This document shows, in pieces, positions 26,427 through 34,868 of a DNA stretch of 64,000 nt; positions within the stretch are counted from its first letter, which is position 1, and each line of letters starts with the position of its first letter. The notes beneath the pieces were generated by a model that made no database searches, had not been told where the DNA came from, and saw only the letters and a program-made list of their open reading frames with translations. The position numbers and the translations under genes were made by a program. The stretch comes from Gammaproteobacteria bacterium 39-13 (GTDB lineage Bacteria > Pseudomonadota > Gammaproteobacteria > Berkiellales > Berkiellaceae): contig MKTN01000071.1 in NCBI GenBank assembly GCA_001898235.1, positions 1 to 64,000 of the forward strand. Reading direction: 5' to 3'.

Positions 26427-26870
26427 TTATTGATGCTGCGCTTCACTACCACCATGGGGTTTTATGCCCGGGGTACGTATGTCATTGATACGCCACCCTT
26501 TATCAAGCCAATTTTTACCCTGAACTTGAACAAAAACAAATTCAATCTCTATAGGGGTATTTAACTTTGTGGTAATGACACCTCGTAAGTAGCCGTGCTT
26601 GTGATCGCTAGAGGTAACTTCCTGAACCCATTTAGCGCTTTTGTATTGATTCAGACCTGATTGCAAGACATTGTTTTTAAACGTGGGGAGATCCATTCGT
26701 TGTTGATAATCTTTAGACAGCATACTATAAGCTTCATCGTAACGATCATTAGATACGCTCATGAGAAACCCTTTTGCCACAAAAGGGAATACAGGTAGCG
26801 AGCCAAAAATAGCTGACATAAGAAAACCGACGATAATACAACCTACAAAGAAATATAAAATCTTTTTCAC
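26427..26870 (-). CDS. Membrane-anchored DUF4864/NTF2-like protein
   Basis: A 147-residue protein with an N-terminal hydrophobic anchor (about residues 3-25) and a soluble domain that would face the periplasm. The pattern FLMSVSNDRYDEAYSMLSKDYQQ followed by strands with W-rich ends (KNWLDKGWRINDI) is the cystatin/NTF2-like fold used by DUF4864 and DUF4878 proteins; the family call is from pattern only. The tail is His/Gly/Glu-rich. It lies downstream of the LHH nuclease on the same strand but 184 bases away, so a toxin-immunity link is possible but weak. Confidence 0.6.
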   Translation of the reverse strand: MKKILYFFVGCIIVGFLMSAIFGSLPVFPFVAKGFLMSVSNDRYDEAYSMLSKDYQQRMDLPTFKNNVLQSGLNQYKSAKWVQEVTSSDHKHGYLRGVITTKLNTPIEIEFVFVQVQGKNWLDKGWRINDIRTPGIKPHGGSEAQHQ

Positions 26871-27054
26871 GCTCTTTCTCCCCGAATCCTCTACCCTGAT
26901 AAAGAGAAATGTATACTATTTAGTTAATATAGTCTTCATAGAAGCTTAGATTTTGGGTCCAAGCAAAAATCATGTGGGACCATCATCAAAAATCATAAAA
27001 CGTCCAATTAATTTAACATAATAACTCATTTTTTGTGTACATACTAGCATTTGG

Positions 27055-27855
27055 CTAGGAAGAGTTTGTGCGCTTTTTCTTGAAGTTGCACAATTCCAAT
27101 CTGTCAGCCTCAGATTTCCAATAAGCAGCTCGTTCATGATTAAATCGATTACGTCTAACACCTTTTATCAGCGTAATATTCGAATGCAAATCTGTATCAT
27201 ACATTTGATGAAAAGCTTCTGATAAAATGACCCATGGCCCTTCATGTGTTTGATCGAAATGATGAATGACGATAACTTTTTTTCCTTTTTTATCAAAAGG
27301 TGCTTTCCCATACCGCATTCGATTGAGGTTAATAAGCCCTATGGTTTCATTCGGATCAGTCGAATACAAATGATAATTGGCATAGACTTGTCGCCCTAAA
27401 TAGTCCATTTCATCCTGAAGTAACCCGTGCTTTTGTAATAATAGGCGTCGCTGGTCTAAGATTTCTTCTCGAATAAGGCCCTTTTCATTTAAATGAGCGG
27501 CATGGATTTCAGAATAAAATCTTTTCTGAACAAAAACTCCCCTGCCACCATAAATGCTGGTAGGCTTCTTTTCGCCTAAACGCCTTACATTTTGATGCGT
27601 ATGAAACGAGCCCATGGATAAGAATCTTTGTTTATTTTTAGCACATATAAGCTGACTAACTCTTGTTTTTAATTCTGCAGCAGCGACATTTTCTTTATCA
27701 TCAATGATTAATTTTTTGAAAGAGACCATTAAACCTTCAATATCATGATTTTGCACCTTATTAGATTTCGCTACTTCGTATTTTATCGGCAATTTACCCG
27801 GGCTCCTCGCGATGGAGCCTCCTGGTCTTCTTCTGGCTAAAAATGTTGCAAGCAT
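27055..27855 (-). CDS. Stand-alone LHH-type HNH/endonuclease VII nuclease
   Basis: A 266-residue protein. The C-terminal ~95 residues carry the LHH-clade pattern of the HNH/ENDO VII superfamily. N178 with RMRYGKAPF precedes a Lys-rich turn, then the paired catalytic-type H198-H199 with DQTHEGP, the helix SEAFHQMYDTDLH (H216), and a closing RFNHERAAYWKSEA with W246. The residues before it (about 95-165) include YGGRGVFVQKRFY and a helical stretch. LHH domains normally form the C-terminal toxin of large polymorphic toxins; here the protein has no delivery or signal domain. The Nudix gene starts upstream. No standard immunity gene is recognised beside it. Confidence 0.75.
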   Translation of the reverse strand: MLATFLARRRPGGSIARSPGKLPIKYEVAKSNKVQNHDIEGLMVSFKKLIIDDKENVAAAELKTRVSQLICAKNKQRFLSMGSFHTHQNVRRLGEKKPTSIYGGRGVFVQKRFYSEIHAAHLNEKGLIREEILDQRRLLLQKHGLLQDEMDYLGRQVYANYHLYSTDPNETIGLINLNRMRYGKAPFDKKGKKVIVIHHFDQTHEGPWVILSEAFHQMYDTDLHSNITLIKGVRRNRFNHERAAYWKSEADRLELCNFKKKRTNSS

Positions 27856-27932
27856 CTTATTTTCTTAATTCTTTTAAAAAGAGGGCTATTAAAATAGAAA
27901 CAAATGAAATGTGCAATCTTTTAGCCAGAAAA

Positions 27933-28574
27933 TCAATCAAAATCTGTCGGCCAAGTAGGGTTTAAATAGTGCGCGTAACATCGTTGAATTTGCTTTTCAG
28001 TCACTCGCGGTAACGAAAGTTCAGGCAGATTATCAATGGGGAAAAAACGCACATCACTCGTCTCAATACTTGTTCTTGCGCTGCCCCCAGTAATTTCGCA
28101 TAAAAAGAAACACTTATAAGTATGTGGCCATTGTTTTGGATGTTCATGCTTCCACTTATCATAAAGCGCTACCAATTTTCTAACGGCAACTTCATAGCCA
28201 GATTCTTCAAAGACTTCCTTTTGCATACAATATGCCGGCGAATAATTCATATCTGCCCATCCCCCTGGTAAAGTCCATTTTTGATCGGCGCTTTCTTTTA
28301 CCAGTAACACGGTTTGTTCTTGAAATATTGCTCCACGAACATCAATTTTGGGCGTGGCATAGCCAGATTGGCTCATAAACAAATCTAGTATAGGTTGCAT
28401 CGAAGATTGGGATAATGAGCTCATCATTTGTGCTGAAATATTTAATAAGGTTTGATAACGTTCTTTATCAAATTCACTTACCGCAAACGTCAGGCCATTT
28501 TGTGCAATGGCTTGGATATCAGCAGCCCATTCAAGCCAACGAGGACCATCTGTTGGAATATCTTTATCTTGCAT
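27933..28574 (-). CDS. NUDIX hydrolase
   Basis: A 213-residue protein. An N-terminal helical domain (about 1-70, PRWLEWAADIQAIAQNGLTF) of the Nudix_N_2 kind leads to a Nudix fold with PGGWADMNYSPAY...KEVFEESGYEV. The Nudix box keeps GG, REUxEE-like KEVFEES and the final Gly, but its first Glu position is Tyr. Proteins of this architecture often hydrolyse ADP-ribose or related sugar nucleotides; the substrate here is unknown. A very strong ribosome site, GGGGGAGG, selects the ATG at 28574 over the upstream in-frame start at 28607. Confidence 0.88.
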   Translation of the reverse strand: MQDKDIPTDGPRWLEWAADIQAIAQNGLTFAVSEFDKERYQTLLNISAQMMSSLSQSSMQPILDLFMSQSGYATPKIDVRGAIFQEQTVLLVKESADQKWTLPGGWADMNYSPAYCMQKEVFEESGYEVAVRKLVALYDKWKHEHPKQWPHTYKCFFLCEITGGSARTSIETSDVRFFPIDNLPELSLPRVTEKQIQRCYAHYLNPTWPTDFD

Positions 28575-28763
28575 TTTCCTCCCCCTAAAATTTAGCCTAG
28601 CATTCACCCAATTATGGGTAAATTATTATCTAATCACCTTAAATTTATTTGCATTTACTCACCACATTTTCCCATAATTATTTTAAAAAAGTAGGAAATA
28701 AAGAGCTTGAAATTCAGCCTGATATCGTTATGATATGGCTACCTTAATATGGTGATCATTTCA

Positions 28764-29414
28764 ATGCTGACAGACCCTTTTTTGCATCAAAACAGTATTC
28801 AACAAGCAAATGATATTATTTGTGGCATTTTATCATCCTATATAGAAAAAAATAAAAAAGATCCTCAATCATGGGCAAAAATCGCAAGTGAAGAGCTTGC
28901 AAAATTTACGTCTTTTATTAACACAAATAAAACATCTGATACATTTACCATTGATAATATTAAAACCTATGTTATCGAAAAACTCGCACCTAAATTCATA
29001 GGCTATTATGGCTGGCTAACCTCTTCATCTGGAAACAGTACACTACGCTCTAGCTTATTAGAAGCGGTTAACGTTTGGCCATCCTATAAAGAACTTTGCA
29101 ACATAAAGGACATTCAGGAATTTATTGCTTTTTTGGATAATCCCCCCCTTTTAAAAATGTTTGAAAATCAAAAGAATGCAATGAACTCAGAAGAGATCTT
29201 TAAACAACTTCAAGAACTCGGCGCTTTTTTTGATGATTTTAGCATAGCTGAAAAGCCAACCAAACGAGATATTGCAGTTACAAACCAATTTAAAAGAGAG
29301 CGAGCGGTTCCCCCCATTCAATCAGAACAAAACTGTGCCAGATTAAGTTTTCCTGTTATAGAGGACTATATTTCACTGGAGAAAGATGCTAAAAATAGCA
29401 AAAAATTAGTCTAA
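28764..29414 (+). CDS. Hypothetical protein
   Basis: About 216 residues, mostly alpha-helical, with no signal peptide, membrane segment or known domain. The first 150 residues form a probable globular helical domain (SYIEKNKKDPQSWAKIASEE, then KTYVIEKLAPKFIGYYGWL); the last 60 are polar with basic clusters. ATG 28764 is preferred by GGTGA eight bases upstream; ATG 28749 is in frame. It is single, divergent from the Nudix gene and convergent with the thioesterase. Such orphan helical proteins are common among effector candidates in Legionellales; there is no direct evidence here. Confidence 0.6.
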   Translation: MLTDPFLHQNSIQQANDIICGILSSYIEKNKKDPQSWAKIASEELAKFTSFINTNKTSDTFTIDNIKTYVIEKLAPKFIGYYGWLTSSSGNSTLRSSLLEAVNVWPSYKELCNIKDIQEFIAFLDNPPLLKMFENQKNAMNSEEIFKQLQELGAFFDDFSIAEKPTKRDIAVTNQFKRERAVPPIQSEQNCARLSFPVIEDYISLEKDAKNSKKLV

Positions 29415-29457
29415 AATTTTCGCCACATCCTCCCTCAGCCTTCAGTTTAGCTGATCT

Positions 29458-29925
29458 CTACCAACGATGAAAAGCAGGATGCCCTTCTTTAACTGCCACA
29501 AATAACCCTTCGCATGTTGCACATACTTTATTTTCTGAATACAAACTCGCAAAGATCAGCGCTCTGTCTTCTTTTAATTCTTTTAATGTAGCAATTAAAT
29601 GAACAGGTTTATCACTGGGTGTGGGTCTTTTGAGTGTCACATTGAAATATGCTGTTACAGTACAAGGAGGAGTATCTACATTGAGATGACGCATTAAAAA
29701 ATAGGCAGCAGACCAATTAGAATGGCAATCTAACAGTGTTCCAATGATCCCACCATTGAGAATACCAGGGAAGGCCTCATGATTTGGCTGAGCTTGCCAA
29801 TCAGCAATGATTTCATTGTCATGAACAATACTTTTAATCCGCAAACCTTTATCATTTGCTGGCCCACAACCAAAACATTTGTTATGAGAGGCATATTTAT
29901 CTTGTAAGCTCTGCTCCATAAGCAT
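29458..29925 (-). CDS. HotDog-fold thioesterase (PaaI/THEM4-like)
   Basis: A 155-residue hotdog protein. The N-terminal CFGCGPANDKGL is typical of the THEM4/PaaI-like subgroup, and the central helix reads HEAFPGILNGGIIGTLLDCHSNW, with the catalytic-region HxxxxGxxNGG-like turn and acidic residue. It probably hydrolyses acyl-CoA thioesters; the chain specificity cannot be read. It starts at ATG 29925 or 29919, both behind AAAGG. It follows rpoS by 15 bases on the same strand and may be in the same transcript. Confidence 0.85.
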   Translation of the reverse strand: MLMEQSLQDKYASHNKCFGCGPANDKGLRIKSIVHDNEIIADWQAQPNHEAFPGILNGGIIGTLLDCHSNWSAAYFLMRHLNVDTPPCTVTAYFNVTLKRPTPSDKPVHLIATLKELKEDRALIFASLYSENKVCATCEGLFVAVKEGHPAFHRW

Positions 29926-29940
29926 TCCTTTCCTTTAAAA

Positions 29941-30801
29941 TTAAAGATCAGTTAGCATATCCTTGTGGATCCCAACAGATTGGTAATGACGGCGTAATTG
30001 CTTCAAAATTTGCAATTGGATCTGACGAACTCGCTCTCGTGTTAATTCCGTACTTTCGCCAATACTTTCTAAGGTCATCACATTAACGCCATGGATCCCA
30101 AATCTTTTTTCAATAATTTCACGTTCTCTTTCATTTAGAGAAGCAAGCCAGTTTTCAAGCAAATTGTGAAGATCTTGCGCTTGGATCACATCAACGGGAT
30201 CTTTATTATCATGATCAGCCAATGTTTCGACAAAGAAAATATCTTGCTCTTCATTAATGGGAATATCAATGGAAATTTCTTGACGCTCCAAAGAAACAAG
30301 TTCTTGAAGCGAATCGATAGATATGCCCATTTCTTCTGCGACCTCAGCAATAGTAGGTTCTCTATCGTAGGCCTGCATTAATTTTTGTCTAGCACGCAAA
30401 TACTGTCGATGCTTCTTTGCCAGATGCACTGGCAAACGGATCATCCGTGATTGATTCATGAGTGCTCTTTCAATTGATTGTCGGATCCACCACGTGGCAT
30501 AAGTAGAAAATCTTGCGCCATTTTCAGGATCAAACTTCTCAACTGCATGTATCAACCCTAAATTACCTTCTTCAATCAAATCAGATAAAGGTAATCCGCG
30601 ATTAATATAGCGTCTCGCAATGCATACAACTAAACGTAAATTTGCTTCAATTAATTTGTTTTTTGCGCGTGGATCCCCTTTTTGCATTTTCCTTGCTAAA
30701 GATTTTTCTTCTTCAGGGGTTAATAACTTGATCTGACCAATTTCTACAAGATATTGGTAGATGGAATCATGTTTTCGCGAGTCTTTAGCGAAAGATAACA
30801 T
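29941..30801 (-). CDS. rpoS: RNA polymerase sigma factor RpoS (canonical nlpD-linked copy)
   Basis: A 286-residue group 2 sigma factor in the standard surE-nlpD-rpoS position. Region 1.2 (IYQYLVEIGQIKLLTPEEE), region 2 (LRLVVCIARRYINRGLPLSDLIEEGNLG; FSTYATWWIRQSIERALMNQ), region 3 and region 4 with the HTH (GESTELTRERVRQIQ) are complete. Region 1.1 is absent and the N-terminus short. GGAGGAG in front of ATG 30801 is a strong ribosome site. A second RpoS-like factor lies at 13604-14593, so stress or developmental transcription may be divided. The nlpD-proximal promoter of rpoS is expected inside nlpD. Confidence 0.92.
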   Translation of the reverse strand: MLSFAKDSRKHDSIYQYLVEIGQIKLLTPEEEKSLARKMQKGDPRAKNKLIEANLRLVVCIARRYINRGLPLSDLIEEGNLGLIHAVEKFDPENGARFSTYATWWIRQSIERALMNQSRMIRLPVHLAKKHRQYLRARQKLMQAYDREPTIAEVAEEMGISIDSLQELVSLERQEISIDIPINEEQDIFFVETLADHDNKDPVDVIQAQDLHNLLENWLASLNEREREIIEKRFGIHGVNVMTLESIGESTELTRERVRQIQLQILKQLRRHYQSVGIHKDMLTDL

Positions 30802-30915
30802 GGGAACTCCTCCATCACTTGCTCTATTCTTTATAAACTACTTGGTTTGAACGTTGCTAGTGAAATAAAGTTCCCCATTTATGCTGGACATACAAACAGC
30901 AGCAAATGATCAGTT

Positions 30916-31686
30916 TTAAGTACTAGGGAGAAGGCTTAAAGGATCAATGGGCTTACCATTTTTCCTTATTTCAAAATGCAGCTTGACCTGTTCAGCATCG
31001 GTGCGTCCCATCTCAGCAATAACTTGTCCCCTATCAATAGATTGCCCTTCTTTGACAAGTAGGCGATCGTTATGGCCATAGGCAGATAAATAAGTATCAT
31101 TATGTTTAATAATAATTAGCTGTCCATACCCACGTAATCCATGCCCACTGTATACGACTTTACCTGCCGCTGCTGCTTTAATTGGCGTACCTAATCTACC
31201 ACTTAAATCAATGCCTTTTAAGCCAACACCTTGAGCGCTATAGTGCTTGATAATCTTCCCATGAACAGGCCACATCCAATCATTTTTAAATGCGCTATTT
31301 TTTGTTACGAATTTCTCACTTTGCTCAAAGCGCTCTCTTTTTTGTATCGTAGATTGTTCTTTAGGATTTTTCCTTAAAGGAACAGTATGGCTATGTCTAG
31401 TGGGCTTTGCCACAGAAGGTAAAATAGATCGAGTTGCCCCTTCTTTTAGAGAAATTTTCTGTCCGGGATAAATGACATAAGGGGAAGAAATACGATTAGC
31501 AGCAGCAATATCTCTAAAATCTCTGCCGTAACGCCAAGCAATTTCGTATAAGGTTTCACCACGCTGTACAATATGAGTTCCTTGTGAAATACCAATTTCA
31601 ATAACAGGCGCTGCATTTTGCTTAGAGAACGTGGAACATCCAGCAATGAAGGGCACTAAGATACATCCTAAAATTCTTTGCCACAT
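30916..31686 (-). CDS. nlpD: Lipoprotein NlpD, murein hydrolase activator
   Basis: A 256-residue outer-membrane lipoprotein. Signal peptide II with lipobox FIAGC (Cys17), a LysM domain (about 37-82, GTHIVQRGETLYEIAWRYG...YPGQKISL), a polar linker, and a C-terminal LytM/M23 domain (about 145-250). The LytM zinc ligands are degenerate: the usual HxxxD reads KGIDLSG, as in NlpD/EnvC proteins, which activate AmiC-type amidases instead of cutting peptidoglycan. It lies between yqaA and rpoS, the conserved order. Confidence 0.95.
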   Translation of the reverse strand: MWQRILGCILVPFIAGCSTFSKQNAAPVIEIGISQGTHIVQRGETLYEIAWRYGRDFRDIAAANRISSPYVIYPGQKISLKEGATRSILPSVAKPTRHSHTVPLRKNPKEQSTIQKRERFEQSEKFVTKNSAFKNDWMWPVHGKIIKHYSAQGVGLKGIDLSGRLGTPIKAAAAGKVVYSGHGLRGYGQLIIIKHNDTYLSAYGHNDRLLVKEGQSIDRGQVIAEMGRTDAEQVKLHFEIRKNGKPIDPLSLLPST

Positions 31687-31698
31687 CTTTAAACGACC

Positions 31699-32283
31699 TT
31701 AAATTAGAAAGTAAACAGCTGTTCCAATACCAACCAAACCAAGGGTTGCCCAAGAAAAGATCTCAATATATTCGACAATTAAAGGTTCAAGCTTTTTCCC
31801 TAGCCCACGAACCATCCAAGCAACAATGAAAAAGCGAATAGGACGCCCCAAAAGAGAGGCTGCAATGAAAGATAAGAAAGGCATCTTAGATGCGCCTGCC
31901 GCAATTGTAAATAACTTATAAGGGATGGGGGTAAATCCGGCAAGAAAAACAGCAACAAAGCCATAATGTTCAAACCATTTTTCTACTTTGATATAGGCTT
32001 CCTGGTAACCAAACGCTTGAATAAAGGGAGCCCCTATCACCTCAAACGCAAACAATCCTAACAGATACCCTAAAATGCCACCCAATATGGAAGCAAAAGT
32101 GGTTATAGCTGCGTATTCCCAAGCTTTTAGCGGTTTACTTAATACCATGGGGATCAGCATGACATCTGGGGGAATAGGGAAAACAGAAGATTCTACAAAG
32201 CTTACCCCAGCTAAATAATAAGGTGCATGGCGATGTTTAGACCAATCTATAACTTTGTTATATAACCGACGAAATATAGCCAC
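31699..32283 (-). CDS. yqaA: YqaA family membrane protein (DedA/VTT superfamily)
   Basis: About 194 residues with several membrane helices and the VTT signature: SFVESSVFPIPPDVMLIP, then GGILGYLLG and FTPIPYKLFTIAAGASKM, including the conserved Pro/Arg region. The superfamily moves lipid-linked precursors across the membrane. The frame is open to 32394, but those residues are encoded by the palindromic repeat and do not resemble the family; the likely start is GTG 32283, seven bases after AGAGA. It lies between surE and nlpD. Confidence 0.85.
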   Translation of the reverse strand: MAIFRRLYNKVIDWSKHRHAPYYLAGVSFVESSVFPIPPDVMLIPMVLSKPLKAWEYAAITTFASILGGILGYLLGLFAFEVIGAPFIQAFGYQEAYIKVEKWFEHYGFVAVFLAGFTPIPYKLFTIAAGASKMPFLSFIAASLLGRPIRFFIVAWMVRGLGKKLEPLIVEYIEIFSWATLGLVGIGTAVYFLI

Positions 32284-32372
32284 AAGCAAATCTCTGTTAG
32301 AAAGAATGCTGTTATTTTGACACACATCACGCTTTGGCCGAAAGAGGTAAACGAGAGCTAAAGTCAGCAAGT

Positions 32373-32451
32373 GTAGGTTGGGCCTTAGGCCCAACAGTCA
32401 AATTCGTCGTGATTGCTTTTTTATGGATGTTGGGCCTAAGGCCCAACCTAC
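32373..32451. repeat. Inverted pair of palindromic intergenic repeats
   Basis: Two copies of a 23-base self-complementary unit face each other: GTAGGTTGGGCCTTAGGCCCAACA at about 32373-32396 and its exact reverse complement at about 32428-32451, separated by 31 bases. Each unit is itself a hairpin (GTTGGGCC/GGCCCAAC) and the whole can form a longer cruciform. This looks like a REP/BIME-type element. It occupies the 5' flank of yqaA, on the yqaA side of the surE element. Confidence 0.85.
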
Positions 32452-32512
32452 TTCTATTATCACCACCTCGTAGCGATAACGTAGACGGGGAGCGGCGAAG
32501 ATTACAGTCACG

Positions 32513-32615
32513 GCACATGAGTTTCGGGGAGTCGTCGGGCTATCTCGCAACCGGAGTGTACATAAAATTACATGAGGATTGCCAGAGCGAAGGCAACCCC
32601 GAAGTCTGCATGTGC
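32513..32615. repeat. Structured ~100-base intergenic element after surE
   Basis: Outer arms GCACATG...TTCGGGG (32513-32529) pair with CCCCGAA...CATGTGC (32597-32615): 14 base pairs with small internal loops. Inside is a second hairpin based on GCAA/TTGC and TGTA/TACA (32547-32582). A third stem AAGTCT/AGACTT overlaps the 3' arm. It starts seven bases past the surE stop and is richer in GC than the flanks. The fold suggests a mobile repeat or structured RNA; the family is unrecognised. Confidence 0.7.
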
Positions 32616-32621
32616 GAAGAC

Positions 32622-33380
32622 TTATGCAATCCAATTGGAGAGGCTATCTAATGCCTTATAATCAGTTAGATCCGTTTTAATTGGTGTAATGGATACATAA
32701 CCTTGGCTAATAGCATGAAAATCCGTTCCTGGACCTGCATCTTGCTCACGTCCTGCTGGACCAATCCAGTAAATAGGTTTACCCCTGGCATCTACACTTT
32801 CTATCACCTCTTCTGCAAGATGACGATGTCCTAGTCGTGCCACTTTGATGCCCAAAATATCACTCAAAGGTCTATCGGGTACATTGACGTTTAGAATAGT
32901 TTCTCGCGGCAAAGGATCTTTCAACAATTTTTCTAATAAAAATCGAGCTATCTCGGCCGCCGTCTCATAATGTACATGTTCTGTTTTAAGGTGGTTAGGA
33001 TCGCTCACAAGTGATATGGCCATAGCTGGATATCCTAAAAATCTGCCTTCCATTGCGGCAGCTACGGTCCCTGAGTATAAAACATCGTCCCCTAAATTAG
33101 CGCCACTATTAATACCTGCAATCACCATATCTGGGTGTTGATCAAGCCATCCTGTGACGGCAAGATGAACACTATCAGTAGGCGTACCATTTACGGCATA
33201 AAAACCATTCGGTTGACGTGTAATACGTAAAGGAAGATCTAGCGTCAGTGAATTGCTAGCAGCGCTTCTATCTCTATCTGGCGCAACAACGGTAATTTCC
33301 GCCATTGTTCCAAGCACTGAAGCAAGCATTGCTAACCCTGGTGCATTTACACCATCGTCATTGCTCAGTAATATCTTCAT
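32622..33380 (-). CDS. surE: 5'/3'-nucleotidase SurE
   Basis: A 252-residue metal-dependent nucleotide phosphatase, dephosphorylating nucleoside monophosphates and short polyphosphates in stationary phase. The metal site is seen in [10 protein letters not shown] at the N-terminus, with the [10 protein letters not shown] loop, GTPTDSVH and the [23 protein letters not shown] block. It overlaps the ispF stop by four bases, so it is coupled to ispDF-ftsB. The usual pcm gene between surE and nlpD is missing; a structured repeat region sits there. Confidence 0.96.
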   Translation of the reverse strand: MKILLSNDDGVNAPGLAMLASVLGTMAEITVVAPDRDRSAASNSLTLDLPLRITRQPNGFYAVNGTPTDSVHLAVTGWLDQHPDMVIAGINSGANLGDDVLYSGTVAAAMEGRFLGYPAMAISLVSDPNHLKTEHVHYETAAEIARFLLEKLLKDPLPRETILNVNVPDRPLSDILGIKVARLGHRHLAEEVIESVDARGKPIYWIGPAGREQDAGPGTDFHAISQGYVSITPIKTDLTDYKALDSLSNWIA

Positions 33381-33868
33381 GACTTAACCAACAGTGCCAC
33401 TGCATGCACGGCAATGCCTAATTTCTGTCCCACGGCGTCTAATCTCTCATGAGTGGTTGCTTTCACGTTGACGTTATTTACCGATGTTTGTAAATCCAAA
33501 GCTAAGTTTTCTCTCATTAGTAATATATGAGGTGCCAGTTTAGGTGCTTGGGCAATAATAGAAACATCGACATTACCAATCACATAACCTTGAGCCAATA
33601 CTTTTTGTAAAATTAAACGCAAAAATTCACGGCTGTCATGGTTTTTATATTTAGGATCCGTATCCGGAAAATGCTGACCAATGTCCCCTAAACCGCAGGC
33701 CCCAAGCAATGCGTCGCAAATAGCATGGATAACCACATCTCCGTCAGAATGCGCCACTATCCCGCGTTCATAAGGGATCTGCACGCCTCCTAAGATAATA
33801 TATTGCTTGGTAATGTTATTGTCTTCTTCTAAACGATGAATATCATAACCATGGCCTATACGCATCAT
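33377..33868 (-). CDS. ispF: 2-C-methyl-D-erythritol 2,4-cyclodiphosphate synthase
   Basis: A 163-residue MEP-pathway enzyme making MEcPP from CDP-ME2P. Zinc ligands lie in GYDIHRL and in the [19 protein letters not shown] block, and the product-binding [12 protein letters not shown] and [11 protein letters not shown] motifs are present. It overlaps ispD and surE by four bases each. Its product is the substrate of IspG, encoded at 6836-8110. Confidence 0.97.
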   Translation of the reverse strand: MMRIGHGYDIHRLEEDNNITKQYIILGGVQIPYERGIVAHSDGDVVIHAICDALLGACGLGDIGQHFPDTDPKYKNHDSREFLRLILQKVLAQGYVIGNVDVSIIAQAPKLAPHILLMRENLALDLQTSVNNVNVKATTHERLDAVGQKLGIAVHAVALLVKS

Positions 33869-34575
33869 GCTACTACCTCATTCGTAACAGCTTCTAACAA
33901 CAGGGAAACAAGAGAAAAATCGCGTGTGTAAGTCAATTTGGGATTAGGGTGCTTGGCTTCCACTAGCATGGATTTCATTCCATAATTCTCTATGGCACAA
34001 GACTCATCTGTCACAGCCATGCCCTGCTTTTGGCAATACTTTAATGCTTCATCTAACACCTGTAGCCGAAACATTTGCGGTGTCAAAGCACACCATAAAT
34101 TATTTCTATCGACCGTATGTGAAATACTGTGTTTTTCAGAAAATTTGACTGTATCTTGTACAGGTACCGCCAAAATCCCCCCAACAGGTTCGTTTTGTAA
34201 AGTATTCACTAAAGCCTGTAAATCCTCTACATGCAGACAAGGACGGACAGCATCATGGACTAATACCCAATCGCTTTTAGCTGCATGATTTTTTAAATAA
34301 GAAAGTGCGCTCATAACAGAATCGCTTCGCGTTTTTCCGCCCAGCACCGGTTTGATCTTTTCATGCTGTGCGATAGGTAATTGCTGAAAATACGTGTCAT
34401 GTGAGGCAAGAGCCACAATAACACCAGCAACCCAATCCTCTGATAAAAAGGTACTGATGCTGTGTTCAAGTACCGTTTTACCATGGATACAGATGTATTG
34501 TTTAGGGATCTCAGACTTAAAACGATCACCTATGCCAGCATTAGGGATAACAACCCAAAATTTTTCTGCTTGCAC
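33865..34575 (-). CDS. ispD: 2-C-methyl-D-erythritol 4-phosphate cytidylyltransferase
   Basis: A 236-residue GT-A-like nucleotidyltransferase of the MEP pathway, joining CTP and MEP. The signature loop reads PNAGIGDRFKSEIPKQY (residue 11 onwards), close to the usual PAAGxGxRMxxxxPKQY, followed by VHDAVRPC and ATPQ-like LTPQMFR. It overlaps ispF by four bases and follows ftsB by two, forming one operon with surE downstream. Confidence 0.95.
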   Translation of the reverse strand: MQAEKFWVVIPNAGIGDRFKSEIPKQYICIHGKTVLEHSISTFLSEDWVAGVIVALASHDTYFQQLPIAQHEKIKPVLGGKTRSDSVMSALSYLKNHAAKSDWVLVHDAVRPCLHVEDLQALVNTLQNEPVGGILAVPVQDTVKFSEKHSISHTVDRNNLWCALTPQMFRLQVLDEALKYCQKQGMAVTDESCAIENYGMKSMLVEAKHPNPKLTYTRDFSLVSLLLEAVTNEVVA

Positions 34576-34577
34576 TC

Positions 34578-34868
34578 TTATTCACCTTTGAGTGAATACT
34601 GATAAAAAGTTTCACCCTGCCTAATCATGCCTAAATCAGTGCGTGCCCGCTCTTCTAACGCATGCAAACGATGCTTTAAGTCTTGTACTTCAGCTTCCAG
34701 TGTTTGATTACGTTCTTTCAGTTTTTCAACCTTTTCTTGCTGTAAGGCGACTTCTTTACTCAAGGCACGTACTTGAGTAATAGAACCATCGCCTATCCAC
34801 AGCCGCACTTGCAACAAAATCAGCATGATTGTTAAGATGATGGCAACTGGTTTCACTTTATTTCCCAA
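34578..34868 (-). CDS. ftsB: Cell division protein FtsB
   Basis: A 96-residue bitopic protein: a short cytoplasmic N-terminus, one transmembrane helix (about 7-24), then a periplasmic coiled coil (about 30-75, [22 protein letters not shown]) and the conserved [18 protein letters not shown] end. It joins FtsL and FtsQ in the divisome. It lies between eno and ispD, its normal location, overlapping the end of eno by 16 bases. Confidence 0.94.
   Translation of the reverse strand: MGNKVKPVAIILTIMLILLQVRLWIGDGSITQVRALSKEVALQQEKVEKLKERNQTLEAEVQDLKHRLHALEERARTDLGMIRQGETFYQYSLKGE

Noticed and set aside
26427-26870. Immunity protein for the LHH nuclease
   Set aside because: 184 bases away and a membrane-anchored NTF2-like protein, unlike known immunity families; not claimed.
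32334-32651. 105-residue plus-strand open frame
   Set aside because: It is made of the palindromic repeats and structured element and has no protein-like signature.
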